The notes under the pieces: generated by a model
Database searches by the model: none
What the model was told of the DNA's origin: nothing
Seen by the model: the letters and a program-made list of their open reading frames with translations, nothing else
Part shown: positions 50,364 to 58,961 of the stretch, one piece after another
How positions within the stretch are numbered: position 1 is the stretch's first letter
How the letters are laid out: each line of letters starts with the position of its first letter
Assembly (NCBI RefSeq): GCF_000172975.1
Contig: NZ_ABTR02000001.1
Location: 1,340,501 to 1,404,500 of the forward strand
DNA length: 64,000 bases
Origin: Dethiosulfovibrio peptidovorans DSM 11002
GTDB lineage: Bacteria; Synergistota; Synergistia; Synergistales; Dethiosulfovibrionaceae
Direction: 5' to 3'
Program-made: the position numbers and the translations under genes

Positions 50364-51980
50364 TCAATATTCCTCAAGGTCTTGGTTCATGAGGTACAGC
50401 TTTAGCGATAGAGCCAGGTTCAGCCTTTGCTCGCTGTCCTCGGGGTCAAACTCAAGGAGGTCGCATATCTTGGCGTAGCGGTATTTCAGTGTGCTGTAGT
50501 GGACGGAGAGGTCCTTGGCCGCCGCCTTCATCTGCCAGTTGTTTCTGACCATGGCTTTGAGGGTCCTTAGTAACTCCGATTTTCGCCTCTTGTCGTGGTC
50601 TATTATCGGCCCGATGTACTCCCTGTAGAAGGAATGTCCTGTGTCGGTGTCGTATAGGGATCCCAGAATCTTGTAAGCTCCCAGGTCCTTCCAGAAAGTT
50701 ACCCGGTTACCGCCTGTTGCCGCCCTGACCATCTCGAGGGCTTTTCTCGCCTCATCGTAGCTGTGGTGACACTCGAAGACGCTGTCTTTGGGACTTCCGA
50801 TCCCTATGGTCACGGTAAAGTGGGTGTCCTCCTTTATGGAGGTCTGAATATCCCTAAAAAGCGGTGTGGTCTTGGCCTTAAAGGCCGGGAACCCTTCTTC
50901 TGTGGGCAGTATGAACGAGATGGAGTCGCTCATTTCTGTATAGGGAACCGATTCGAACAGGCCATGAACGTGATTTTTGCAGATGCGGTATATCCGCTTT
51001 TTAGTGCTTTCCAGCATAGGAAGAAAATCCCTCTCCCTTGATCTCTTCTCGAACTGGTGTTTGTAGTTGTCTATGTCCATGACGACGACGCAGTGGGATC
51101 CCTGGAGGTCCCATCCGAACATCTTCGCTCTGTTCCACACCTCCCCCTCGAACCTTAGGTTATGTATGAGGATATCCTGTACGAACTCGTTACGATATCG
51201 ACTCTCCGCCTGGATCTCGGCTACGCGTCTCTGCATGTAGAGTAATATTGCTCCCTTGGCCTGGGTGATGGGTATCTCGCAGTTTCGCTCCGCTAGGTCC
51301 TCCTGTTTGCAGTCGAAAAGGAGATATCCGTATACCTTGCCGTTTAGCGATATGGAGTCTGGAGTCCCCGACGAGAGCAGGTCTCTCAGCGGGATGGAAT
51401 CGAACCTGGACCGTAACGACTGGGCTTCTCCGAAGAAGTATCTTTCCCCTGTGAGGGTGTCGACGAACCCGAAGGGTTTATGGGTGAAGTTCTGTAGGTT
51501 CTCCAGTATAGTCTTAAGATCCGCTCCGTTTACCGAGAGGTTGAAGAAGGAGTGACGGACCGTTTCTGAATAGCGTAGAAGCCTGGCCTGTCTGTTGACT
51601 ATCTCCGACAGTACCGGATGGATTATGTCGGCAAAGGCGAAGTGGTTGGGGACGTGGATCAGAGGTATCGATGAGGATTCCGCTAGCTCTATCGCTTTAG
51701 ATGGGACCTCCTTTATGTAGCGATCGGTCTTTATGCCAAGACCCGCCGCCCCTATCTCTGCCAGGCTTTTTATCAGATCCATCAAGAGCTCAGTCGAGTC
51801 CTTGAAAATATAGCCGGAACTTACGATGAGATCCCCTTCCCTGACCCATGAACAAGCGTCAGGTGCGTCCATGACGGTCACGCTTCTAACCTGTCTGGAA
51901 GCGATGTTAGCGGCTCCAGCTATAACCCTGAGCCCCTTCATGGGCGGCAGATCCAGGATTTCTTGAATTGTCATGCTCAA
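50364..51980 (-). CDS. PucR-family transcriptional regulator
   Basis: A 538-residue regulator. The N-terminal PucR sensory domain reads TIQEILDLPPMKGLRVIAGA, SVTVMDAPDACSWVREGDLIVSSGY and AAGLGIKTDRYIKEVP. A middle GGDEF-like/CdaR region follows (CVVVMDIDNYKHQF, VTIGIGSPKDSVFECHHSYDEA). The C-terminal helix-turn-helix is MVRNNWQMKAAAKDLSVHYSTLKYRYAKICDLL. Such proteins usually activate nearby catabolic or transport genes when an intermediate accumulates. It lies directly upstream of the DUF5058-partner-M20 operon. The frame opens with TTG at 51980; ATG at 51974 is equally plausible. Confidence 0.88.
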   Translation of the reverse strand: MSMTIQEILDLPPMKGLRVIAGAANIASRQVRSVTVMDAPDACSWVREGDLIVSSGYIFKDSTELLMDLIKSLAEIGAAGLGIKTDRYIKEVPSKAIELAESSSIPLIHVPNHFAFADIIHPVLSEIVNRQARLLRYSETVRHSFFNLSVNGADLKTILENLQNFTHKPFGFVDTLTGERYFFGEAQSLRSRFDSIPLRDLLSSGTPDSISLNGKVYGYLLFDCKQEDLAERNCEIPITQAKGAILLYMQRRVAEIQAESRYRNEFVQDILIHNLRFEGEVWNRAKMFGWDLQGSHCVVVMDIDNYKHQFEKRSRERDFLPMLESTKKRIYRICKNHVHGLFESVPYTEMSDSISFILPTEEGFPAFKAKTTPLFRDIQTSIKEDTHFTVTIGIGSPKDSVFECHHSYDEARKALEMVRAATGGNRVTFWKDLGAYKILGSLYDTDTGHSFYREYIGPIIDHDKRRKSELLRTLKAMVRNNWQMKAAAKDLSVHYSTLKYRYAKICDLLEFDPEDSEQRLNLALSLKLYLMNQDLEEY

Positions 51981-52002
51981 TCGAGATACGTCCCTTCTAA
52001 GA

Positions 52003-52035
52003 GAAAAGGGGAGGAAGCGATATCGCTTCCTCCCC
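52003..52035 (-). terminator. Terminator of the encapsulin operon
   Basis: GGGGAGGAAGCGAT is followed immediately by its exact complement (52008-52035), with four Ts on the minus strand. It lies 26 bases after the encapsulin stop and just before the PucR gene. Confidence 0.8.
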
Positions 52036-52060
52036 GTCGGTTATGCCGTTTTTTCCGTTA

Positions 52061-52855
52061 TTACAGTGTCAGAGGTACTATTGCCTCCGGGCCGGGAACG
52101 AAGAATGTGAAGGATTCTGTGAGGAACAGCTCCACCATTCCGTTGGAGGATCCGGAGTAGCCTATGGAGAGATCCTGTCCAAGGACCAGGTCCATGTCCC
52201 CGCCTCTCTTGGAGATGACGAAGGAACGATCCACCATGGGGGACAACACGACTTCATCCACCATGGATTCTATCCTCTTTCTGAGGGGATATCCCTTGGA
52301 GAGGGTGGCTATCCTCTTCCACAGTTCCTTTTGGGCTATGAGGACGTACGGTCCCTCTACCGAGCTGGCTTTCAGAGTCATTACGGCGTCGGCGATGGCC
52401 TGTATGGCTCCGTCGTCGTCGGAGGATACCTTTACAGCTCCGTTCTCGGAGGAGTTCTCCATTCCCAGTATGCAGCTGGAGTCCATTCCGGTGTAGATCG
52501 CCTTCTCCTCGAAGAGAGCGATCTTTCTGGCCGCCTCCTCGAGGGGACTCATGTCGGTGGTCTCGCTGCCCCTGCTGATGTCGTCCAGATCCCAGCGACT
52601 CATGGCGAAGGGAACCCTGACCTCCACCAGAGGCTGAATTCTCCTTATTCCGTGGCTTGCTCCCTCCACGAATGGAGATTCGGATACGTCCAATCTTCCC
52701 ATGGGCCAGCCGTGATAATCCCAGCCGAAGGGTCCCTTGACGTCAACGACCCTTCTGGCCGAAAGGCAGCCCTTGAGGACGTCTCTGGCCTGTTCGTCTA
52801 TAGCGTCCCAGGCTTCCTGAGTGATAGGAGCCAAAGATCTTCTCAAAAGGTCCAT
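52061..52855 (-). CDS. Encapsulin shell protein (family 1)
   Basis: Forms the HK97-fold icosahedral shell of a protein nanocompartment. The 264 residues follow the Thermotoga type throughout: MDLLRRSLAPITQEAWDAID at the N-terminus, RRVVDVKGPFGWDYHGWPMG, FEEKAIYTGMDSSCILG, VEGPYVLIAQKELWK, VSKRGGDMDLVLGQDLSIGY-like ISKRGGDMDLVLGQDLSIGY and FLTESFTFFVPGPEAIV at the end. ATG at 52855 follows GGAGGAACAGAA. The gene starts 19 bases after the encapsulated ferritin gene, which is its native cargo. Confidence 0.97.
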   Translation of the reverse strand: MDLLRRSLAPITQEAWDAIDEQARDVLKGCLSARRVVDVKGPFGWDYHGWPMGRLDVSESPFVEGASHGIRRIQPLVEVRVPFAMSRWDLDDISRGSETTDMSPLEEAARKIALFEEKAIYTGMDSSCILGMENSSENGAVKVSSDDDGAIQAIADAVMTLKASSVEGPYVLIAQKELWKRIATLSKGYPLRKRIESMVDEVVLSPMVDRSFVISKRGGDMDLVLGQDLSIGYSGSSNGMVELFLTESFTFFVPGPEAIVPLTL

Positions 52856-52874
52856 TTCTGTTCCTCCTTATTCG

Positions 52875-53228
52875 TCAGCTAAGCTTGCCGAGCCCGAGGT
52901 CCGATCCTCCGGCCGATGTTCCACTGGAATCGGCGTCCCCGCCGTCCTCCAGGGAGAGTATCTCGGCTTCGGTGAAGAGGTAATCTCTCAGTTCATCGTC
53001 CCATTTGTCCATGTTGCGGCGCAGCCACTCGATGGTCATACAGGCGTGTTCTATTTCCTCGTCTCTGTTATGGGCCATTATGGCCTTCAGTTGAGCGTCG
53101 GTGGACGTTGCCACCCTCTGGTTGTAGTAGTCAACCGCTTCCAGTTCCTCTTTCAGGCTGCTGATAGCACGAGAGATCTCTCTGGTCTTGTCGTCAAGCG
53201 CTTCATAGGGTTCGAAATACCCTGCCAT
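52875..53228 (-). CDS. Encapsulated ferritin-like protein (EncFtn) with cargo-loading tail
   Basis: A 117-residue ferroxidase that works only as a ring inside the encapsulin shell, where it oxidises Fe(II) for storage. Two helices carry the metal ligands: ISSLKEELEAVDYYNQRV with the first Glu, and HNRDEEIEHACMTIEWLRR with Glu and His spaced ExxH. After an acidic and Gly/Ser-rich linker (LEDGGDADSSGTSAGG), the protein ends SDLGLGKLS, a textbook encapsulin targeting peptide. ATG at 53228 follows GGGAGGCGG. It is the first gene of the two-gene operon. Confidence 0.95.
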   Translation of the reverse strand: MAGYFEPYEALDDKTREISRAISSLKEELEAVDYYNQRVATSTDAQLKAIMAHNRDEEIEHACMTIEWLRRNMDKWDDELRDYLFTEAEILSLEDGGDADSSGTSAGGSDLGLGKLS

Positions 53229-53305
53229 AATTCCGCCTCCCTTAGTGTGATTTTATCCTTTACTAACTATAACATCTCATCTTTTCCTGTCAAGAACGTC
53301 TATCA

Positions 53306-55489
53306 CTAGCCCAGAGCGGTTCCTGCCGCAGCGGACGCCCCGGCTTTTCTGACGAAATCCAGCTGTTCTTCCGTGTCTATTCCCGTCGCCACAGTGTCCA
53401 GGCTCAGCTTTTCGCCCAGGCCGATCATGGTTTTCAGGGCGAAATAGGACAGATCTTCCTCCATTCTGTCTATTTTCGTCATCTCCGGGTAGATTTTCAG
53501 CGATTTAAGCGGCAACTCTATCAGAATGTCGATTGGGATGTAGTGTTTGCCGAAGTTTCTTATGGCCAGAGAAATCCCGATAGAGGATAGCTCGTCCAAC
53601 AGGGAGGTCAGTCTTTCTACGTCCTTGGCCAGAAGAGCGTCGTCGATAGACAGCTCCAAAGACGACGGTTCTCTGCCCTCGTCTTTAAGCATCCCGGAGA
53701 GGCATAGTGATAGGCCGCCGTTCCAGAGATGCCAGGAAGACAGATCCATGGTCAGAGGTGTCCGGGGTTTTTCCTTCATGGCTTTTCTGAGAACCGTCAG
53801 GTCTATCTGGGTAGCTATGCCCGTATTTTCCGCCCTTTCCATGTAGGGTAGACCTTCTAGTGCGTCACATCTTGGGACTACCTTTATAGCCCTGAGTCCT
53901 CTATCTCCCTGTATGTGGAATTCCGGCAGATACTGGGGGTAGAAGGCGTCCATTTCCATTGCCTCTCGGATGTTTTTGTCGAGCTTCGTACCCTCTTCGT
54001 CGACTCCGTCCTCTTTTTCGTCGTATACCGCGATGCCTAGACCTCTTCTCTTGGCCCTGTACATGGCGGAGTCGGCGGATCGGAAGAGAGAATCGGGGGT
54101 CTCGCCGTCTTTAGGATAGAAGGCTATTCCTAAGCTGGCCGAGACCAGGAGAGAGGAGTCCTCCATGGCGAAAGGCTCTCTCAGCGAGTTCAGGATTCTC
54201 TCGCTCTGTGCCATGGTGCTCGAAAATATATCGTCTTGCCCTACCACTATTGCGGAGAATTCGTCTCCTCCTATTCGGGCGATGGAGTTTTTCTCGTCCA
54301 TGACAGATAAAAAACGACGGCTGACTTCTTTCAGTAGTAGGTCTCCCACGGAATGACCGAACCTGTCGTTTATGGCCTTGAAGCCGTTGAGGTCTATCAT
54401 TACCAGTCCCACCTGAAGTTTTTCCGATAGGGATTTATCGAGGATACCGGCTAGCTTTTCCTCCAGTGCCCTTCGGTTTTCGAGACCGGTCAGCACGTCC
54501 TCGAGAGACTCTCTCTTTCTGGTCCTGAGAAGGTTGTTGAAGGCCTTGCAAAGCGTTCCTATTTCGTCGTCTTGATAGTCGTCCAGGAGGAGAGGGGTAT
54601 CCCTGGATGCCTGTCTCTCCAGGGACTCTAGCCTCTTGAAGAATTTTCGGTCCAACCATAACAACGTGCCGGACCCCACGATAAGACTGGAGATGACCAA
54701 GGCCAATATGCACCAAAGAAGGAGGCTTTCGCCGGCGTGTATCAGATGAGACGGATGGTCGATGACCATTTTTACGGGGGTAATGCCTTTTATCTCTGGT
54801 AGGTCGACCGTCAGGTACACCCGATCCTGAAAGATGTTTTCCGGGAACGACCTCTTTGGTAGACCATCCTCCGGGATCAGCCTTACCTCCGCCGTCTCTC
54901 TCGAAGGGGTGAACCAGCTTTTATTCGGGATCGATCCCATGACCATCCATCCCGCCGACGGACCGGAACAGTCGTTCTGGAGAATAGGAGACGCCGTGAC
55001 GGCGGTTATCCCGAGTATAGGCAGTACTCCGTATCCGGATAGGCTACAGTTTTCATCTTGAATCTGATCCATGAGAATTTCTCGAATAGAATGTATTATA
55101 GGGTTGGGGATGGTTACGACGGTTGGCCGTTCTTCGCCCCTAAGAGCGCTCCAGATCGGCATACCGCGGTCGTCGAAGACGGCTATCAGGGCTAGTCCGT
55201 TGTCCCATAGAGATTCGGGGGGGATGTTTTCATCTATGTAAGAGAGATCTTCGTTACGAGCGAAGTCGTAGGTCGCGTTCCACCAGGACCAATCCTCGTT
55301 CAGACGGAGCTGGGCTCCCAGCATCTTTTCGGCGGCCGAGGTCATATGTATCGAAAGGTCCTCCAGCTGCTGTACCTCCAGTTTTCGGAAACGAGCCGTC
55401 TGGATGGTCCCGACCAGCAATGTCGCCATGAATAGCAGGGCTGTCGTGGCTATGACTATCACCGATAGAGATTGAGATCGCAATTTCAT
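53306..55489 (-). CDS. CHASE4-GGDEF protein with degenerate EAL domain
   Basis: A 727-residue membrane signalling protein. One N-terminal segment (SVIVIATTALLFMATLLVGT) precedes a CHASE4-like sensor (LNEDWSWWNATYDFARNEDLSYI) to about residue 260; a second segment (LLLWCILALVISSLIVGSGTLLW) and a short linker follow. The diguanylate cyclase domain is intact, with MIDLNGFKAINDRFGHSVGD and RIGGDEF near 410, but the product-inhibition RxxD is absent (DEKN). The last 220 residues have the EAL fold without its catalysts: GLRAIKV stands for the EAL strand, and IRNFGKHY replaces DDFGTGY. It therefore probably makes c-di-GMP, and the EAL part may bind it or a partner. Confidence 0.85.
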   Translation of the reverse strand: MKLRSQSLSVIVIATTALLFMATLLVGTIQTARFRKLEVQQLEDLSIHMTSAAEKMLGAQLRLNEDWSWWNATYDFARNEDLSYIDENIPPESLWDNGLALIAVFDDRGMPIWSALRGEERPTVVTIPNPIIHSIREILMDQIQDENCSLSGYGVLPILGITAVTASPILQNDCSGPSAGWMVMGSIPNKSWFTPSRETAEVRLIPEDGLPKRSFPENIFQDRVYLTVDLPEIKGITPVKMVIDHPSHLIHAGESLLLWCILALVISSLIVGSGTLLWLDRKFFKRLESLERQASRDTPLLLDDYQDDEIGTLCKAFNNLLRTRKRESLEDVLTGLENRRALEEKLAGILDKSLSEKLQVGLVMIDLNGFKAINDRFGHSVGDLLLKEVSRRFLSVMDEKNSIARIGGDEFSAIVVGQDDIFSSTMAQSERILNSLREPFAMEDSSLLVSASLGIAFYPKDGETPDSLFRSADSAMYRAKRRGLGIAVYDEKEDGVDEEGTKLDKNIREAMEMDAFYPQYLPEFHIQGDRGLRAIKVVPRCDALEGLPYMERAENTGIATQIDLTVLRKAMKEKPRTPLTMDLSSWHLWNGGLSLCLSGMLKDEGREPSSLELSIDDALLAKDVERLTSLLDELSSIGISLAIRNFGKHYIPIDILIELPLKSLKIYPEMTKIDRMEEDLSYFALKTMIGLGEKLSLDTVATGIDTEEQLDFVRKAGASAAAGTALG

Positions 55490-55702
55490 GAATAACAGCT
55501 CTTTTCCGAGAGATCGTGTAGGTAGCCTCCGACACTTTAAACAAAAACGGTGCCTTAGGCAAGTTTATGTTGCCTTTCTTCCCCGATTTCCCGGTGGTTT
55601 GAGCGGAAAGGCCCGGTGTAGCTATCGTAGAATGACCCATTCGGGGTGTTATCTGTAGTCTTTTTGAAAGTGGATTTGAATCTGTGGAGGGAGGTAAGTG
55701 AG

Positions 55703-57148
55703 ATGATGGCTAAAAACAGCTGTATCGAGTTCGTCCTGGACGGGCGTTATTTTGCTCTGCCGTTGGAGAACGTCAAGGAGATAATTTCCCGCCCTGAGAT
55801 TACCCCTTTGCCCATGGCGTCGAAACACGTCAGAGGGATAATCAACCTTCGAGGTGACGTTATTCCGGTCGTCGATCTGGCGATACGACTGGGAAGCAGC
55901 GAAGATAAGGTCGATCGCTCAGAGGTGCTTATACTGGTCCTGGACGGCCTTACCGCAGGGGTCATGGTGGATTCTGCGTCGCAGGTCGCCGAGTTGGATC
56001 TCGGCGACCTCTCCGAGCCGGAGGGGAATGAAGGTGCCGGATTGGACAGGAGCGCCGTCAAGGGAGTGGTCAGACACGAAGACCGTCTTGTGGTTCTTCT
56101 CGACGCGGCGGACATACTGTCGGTGGACAGGGAGATGTTGAAGCGCATAGCCGCTGAAAACCACGACGATCGCATGGACTCTCAGAGTAAATACGAAACG
56201 ATGAGAATAGTGACCTTCGATCTAGACGGGGATAATTACGGTTTCCGCCTGGAGGAGGTCAGAGAGATCCTTCGGTATCAGCCTCCGGTGTCGGTTCCCG
56301 ACGCGCCTCCTTTCGTCGAGGGGGTACTCCAGGTAAGGGGCAATATCCTTCCTGTGGTCAACCTGAGGGAAAGGCTTCGCCGAGGCGGGGAGCTGGACCA
56401 GGAGAAGGGTAAGATCCTCGTGGCGGATTACGGGGACTTCCGTCTAGGATTCGTCGCGGATGCGATAAAAGAGGTGTTGGAGGTTCCCATGTCGGAGGTC
56501 AGCGAGCCTCCTTCCGTGGTCAGAGGCGATTCGAACAGGCAGACCGTGAGCGCCATAGTCCATCACGACGATGATATCGTGACCATCTTGGATAAAGACG
56601 GTCTGGTGGATCGTGAGAGGCTGAGGGAAATGGGCTCGGAGGACGACAGGGCCTTTGCGGATAAGGAGGACGGCGGAGGCTCGGAGACACTGGTGGTCTT
56701 CAAGGTCAGCGGCCAGCCTTTCGGTCTTCCGATAACCAGGATCAAGGAGATCAATCGGGTCGGCAACCTGTCCGAGGTCCCCGGTATGCCCGATTTTGTG
56801 GAGGGGGTGTTGGACCTTCGAGGGGACGTCATACCTGTCGTGAGTCTCAGCAAGAGACTGGGCCTTAAGTCCAGCGAGGGCTCCGAGGAGGACGGCAGGA
56901 TCTTGGTGGTCGAGCTGGACGACTCCTTTCTCGGTTTCATGGTCGACGATGTCACCGGCGTGATGGAGGTTCCCCTGTCCCACATGAGCGAGCCTCCTCT
57001 TTCCATGAAGGAGCTGGGAAGGGCCAGGGATTTCGTGTCCCAGGTGGCCAGGACGGACGTAGAGGGCGAGAGGATGGTTTTGGTATTGTCCCCCGAGAGC
57101 GTTTTGTCCTCCCAGGAGGTCGTATCGGCAAGAAACTCGATTTCCTGA
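55703..57148 (+). CDS. Protein of three tandem CheW domains
   Basis: About 481 residues made almost only of three CheW modules, each starting with a strand like FVLDGRYFALPLENVKEI, FDLDGDNYGFRLEEVREI or FKVSGQPFGLPITRIKEI and each holding VRGIINLRGDVIPVVDL, VEGVLQVRGNILPVVNL or VEGVLDLRGDVIPVVSL. They lie at roughly 1-145, 165-310 and 330-475. CheW couples chemoreceptors to the CheA kinase; a triple protein could bridge several receptors or kinases in one array. No linked CheA is present, but a chemoreceptor lies 3 kb away. ATG at 55703 follows GGAGGGAGGT; the earlier frame lacks a ribosome site. Confidence 0.93.
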   Translation: MMAKNSCIEFVLDGRYFALPLENVKEIISRPEITPLPMASKHVRGIINLRGDVIPVVDLAIRLGSSEDKVDRSEVLILVLDGLTAGVMVDSASQVAELDLGDLSEPEGNEGAGLDRSAVKGVVRHEDRLVVLLDAADILSVDREMLKRIAAENHDDRMDSQSKYETMRIVTFDLDGDNYGFRLEEVREILRYQPPVSVPDAPPFVEGVLQVRGNILPVVNLRERLRRGGELDQEKGKILVADYGDFRLGFVADAIKEVLEVPMSEVSEPPSVVRGDSNRQTVSAIVHHDDDIVTILDKDGLVDRERLREMGSEDDRAFADKEDGGGSETLVVFKVSGQPFGLPITRIKEINRVGNLSEVPGMPDFVEGVLDLRGDVIPVVSLSKRLGLKSSEGSEEDGRILVVELDDSFLGFMVDDVTGVMEVPLSHMSEPPLSMKELGRARDFVSQVARTDVEGERMVLVLSPESVLSSQEVVSARNSIS

Positions 57149-57152
57149 TGCG

Positions 57153-57193
57153 ATCGGGAGAGGCGGCTTTTTGCCTCCTCTCCCGATTTTATC
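57153..57193. terminator. Bidirectional terminator between the CheW gene and birA
   Basis: ATCGGGAGAGG pairs with CCTCTCCCGAT (57153-57187), with a T-rich loop, followed by TTTTATCTTTTT on the right. The right edge meets the birA stop. Confidence 0.75.
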
Positions 57194-58163
57194 TTTTTAA
57201 AACGGATCCTAGATGTACCTCTCCGGACAGAAGTTTTTCGCTGCTTCCCCCCGGAAAATGGACCTCCAGTCTTCCCTCTTCGTCGATGTCTCCTGCCGTA
57301 GCGGTCACGGTGATTCCATCTTTCTCGAAGGATATCTCCTTGCCCTCGAGCCAGGAAAGCCTGCGGCATATCTCCAGATAGGTTTTCCCGTTTCCTTTTA
57401 GGTATCCTCGGTAGAGAGGCTCGAAACGGTTCAGTACCTCCGCGGCGATTTTTCTTCGGTCGAGAGATCTGCCCCCTTCCAACAGCAGCGATGTCGCCAC
57501 CTCGTCTACCGGTTTAGGAAAGGCTTTTACGTTTACGTTTATGCCTATTCCCATCACTATGAAGTCTATTCTGTCCAACTCGCAGGTCATCTCGGTCAGT
57601 ATGCCGCATACCTTTTTACCCGATATCAGGACGTCGTTGGGCCACTTTACCTTGGGGGCGAATCCCATAGCCTCCAGTGTCACTGCGACGGCAGCCGCCC
57701 CTATCTGGGTTATCGGCGGCGCCGTTGCCGGAGGGGTCCCCGGTCTCAGCACGATGGACATTTGAACGGCCTCGCCGGGAGAGGAGCTCCAGCTTCTGCC
57801 GCTTCTTCCTCTTCCTCCGGTCTGATGCTCCGTCGTAACGACCGTGCCGTCGACGCAGCCCGATCTTCCCTCCGCCTTGGCGGTCAGGTTCGTCGACTCC
57901 ACCTCGTGGTGGTTTATCACGTTTCTTCCTATGAAGTCGGTGTCTAGAAGAGGAACGATTTCCTCCGAGGTCAGGACATCGGGAGACGAGATTATTCTGT
58001 ATCCCTTTCTAGGCACGGACTCGACCTGGTAGCCGTCCTCTTTCAGCTGATTGACGTGCTTCCATACCGCCGTCCTGCTTACTCCCAAACTGTCGCAGAT
58101 GGACTGCCCCGAGACGAAGTCGCCTTGTCTTTTCTTGAGCATCGTCAGTATCTTTCCCTTCAT
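57189..58163 (-). CDS. birA: Bifunctional biotin-protein ligase / biotin operon repressor
   Basis: Attaches biotin to carboxylase subunits and represses biotin genes. The N-terminal winged helix (LKKRQGDFVSGQSICDSLGVSRTAVWKHVNQLKEDGY) marks the regulator form. The ligase domain has the biotinyl-AMP loop HQTGGRGRSGRSWSSSPGEAVQMSIVLRP, VKWPNDVLISGKKVCGILTEM and GIGINVNVKAFP. The C-terminal SH3-like domain (GITVTATAGDIDEEGRLEVHF) is complete. About 324 residues is the full-length type. ATG at 58163 has AAAGGG nine bases upstream. No biotin synthesis genes are in the window. Confidence 0.95.
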   Translation of the reverse strand: MKGKILTMLKKRQGDFVSGQSICDSLGVSRTAVWKHVNQLKEDGYQVESVPRKGYRIISSPDVLTSEEIVPLLDTDFIGRNVINHHEVESTNLTAKAEGRSGCVDGTVVTTEHQTGGRGRSGRSWSSSPGEAVQMSIVLRPGTPPATAPPITQIGAAAVAVTLEAMGFAPKVKWPNDVLISGKKVCGILTEMTCELDRIDFIVMGIGINVNVKAFPKPVDEVATSLLLEGGRSLDRRKIAAEVLNRFEPLYRGYLKGNGKTYLEICRRLSWLEGKEISFEKDGITVTATAGDIDEEGRLEVHFPGGSSEKLLSGEVHLGSVLKR

Positions 58164-58283
58164 GACCACCATCCCTTTCGGTTCCCATTGTACTAGTGGA
58201 TATCTTTTCGGAAAAGCCGCCTTTCCGTGCAGATAAAGGTGTCTTTTTTGTTATAATCAAGATGCCTGATTGGAGGGGTGCCT

Positions 58284-58841
58284 GTGAACAGATCTAGACG
58301 CTATGTACTTATATCTCATTGTCTTTTGAACGTAAACTCCAAGGTCGATGGCTACGGGCTATATTCCGGAGCTCTGGAACCTCTGGTCCTTCCGTTGATA
58401 AAGTCGGGGATCGGGATATTTCAGCTTCCATGTCCCGAGGCCACCTTCGCCGGAGCCAGGCGATGGGGAATGACCGTAGAACAGTACGATATCCCGGCCT
58501 ATCGCCGTCACAGTAGATCGTTGTTGGAGCACGTGGTAGATCAAGTCGAGGACGATCTTGCCAACAAAGTGTCGGTTCTCGGCGTCGTAGGGGTGGATGG
58601 AAGTCCGAGCTGCGGGGTCGACTGCACCTGTTACGGTTACACCGGAGGCATGATCGGAGGTGGCGATGCCGTCGCCCGAAGTGTGGATTCGGTAAAAATG
58701 GGGCCGGGGCGAGGGGCTTTCATGAAGGTCCTGTCGGTCATGTTGGAGGAAAGGGGTATCGTCCTTCCCTTCGCGGCGGTAGACGAGGAAAGTCTCGACG
58801 GAATCTCGTGGAAATCGATCGAAAAGCGTTTATCCGTGTAA
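58284..58841 (+). CDS. TudS-related putative desulfidase (CD3072-like)
   Basis: A 185-residue protein with Cys residues at CLLNVNSKVDGYG, FQLPCPEATFAGARRWGM and DGSPSCGVDCTCYGYTGG. This arrangement is that of the DUF523/TudS group, in which three Cys hold a [4Fe-4S] cluster that removes sulfur from thiouracil-like compounds. The CPE and SPSCG motifs fit; the CTC extension is specific to the CD3072 branch. GTG at 58284 follows GGAGGGG. A Fe-S desulfidase would suit an anaerobe, but the substrate is unknown. Confidence 0.75.
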   Translation: MNRSRRYVLISHCLLNVNSKVDGYGLYSGALEPLVLPLIKSGIGIFQLPCPEATFAGARRWGMTVEQYDIPAYRRHSRSLLEHVVDQVEDDLANKVSVLGVVGVDGSPSCGVDCTCYGYTGGMIGGGDAVARSVDSVKMGPGRGAFMKVLSVMLEERGIVLPFAAVDEESLDGISWKSIEKRLSV

Positions 58842-58861
58842 GGGGTTTCTGGATTATCGTC

Positions 58862-58906
58862 AAAAGCAAATAGGGCAGGGGAAATTCCCTGCCCTATTTG
58901 CTTTTT
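58862..58906 (+). terminator. Terminator after the TudS-related gene
   Basis: AAAAGCAAATAGGGCAGGG pairs exactly with CCCTGCCCTATTTGCTTTT around a 6-base loop, and ends in a T-run. It could work in both directions. Confidence 0.88.
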
Positions 58907-58961
58907 GATATGCTTATTTTCACGAACCTAGGTGATGTCTGTAATGGAAGGGAGTTTTTTT

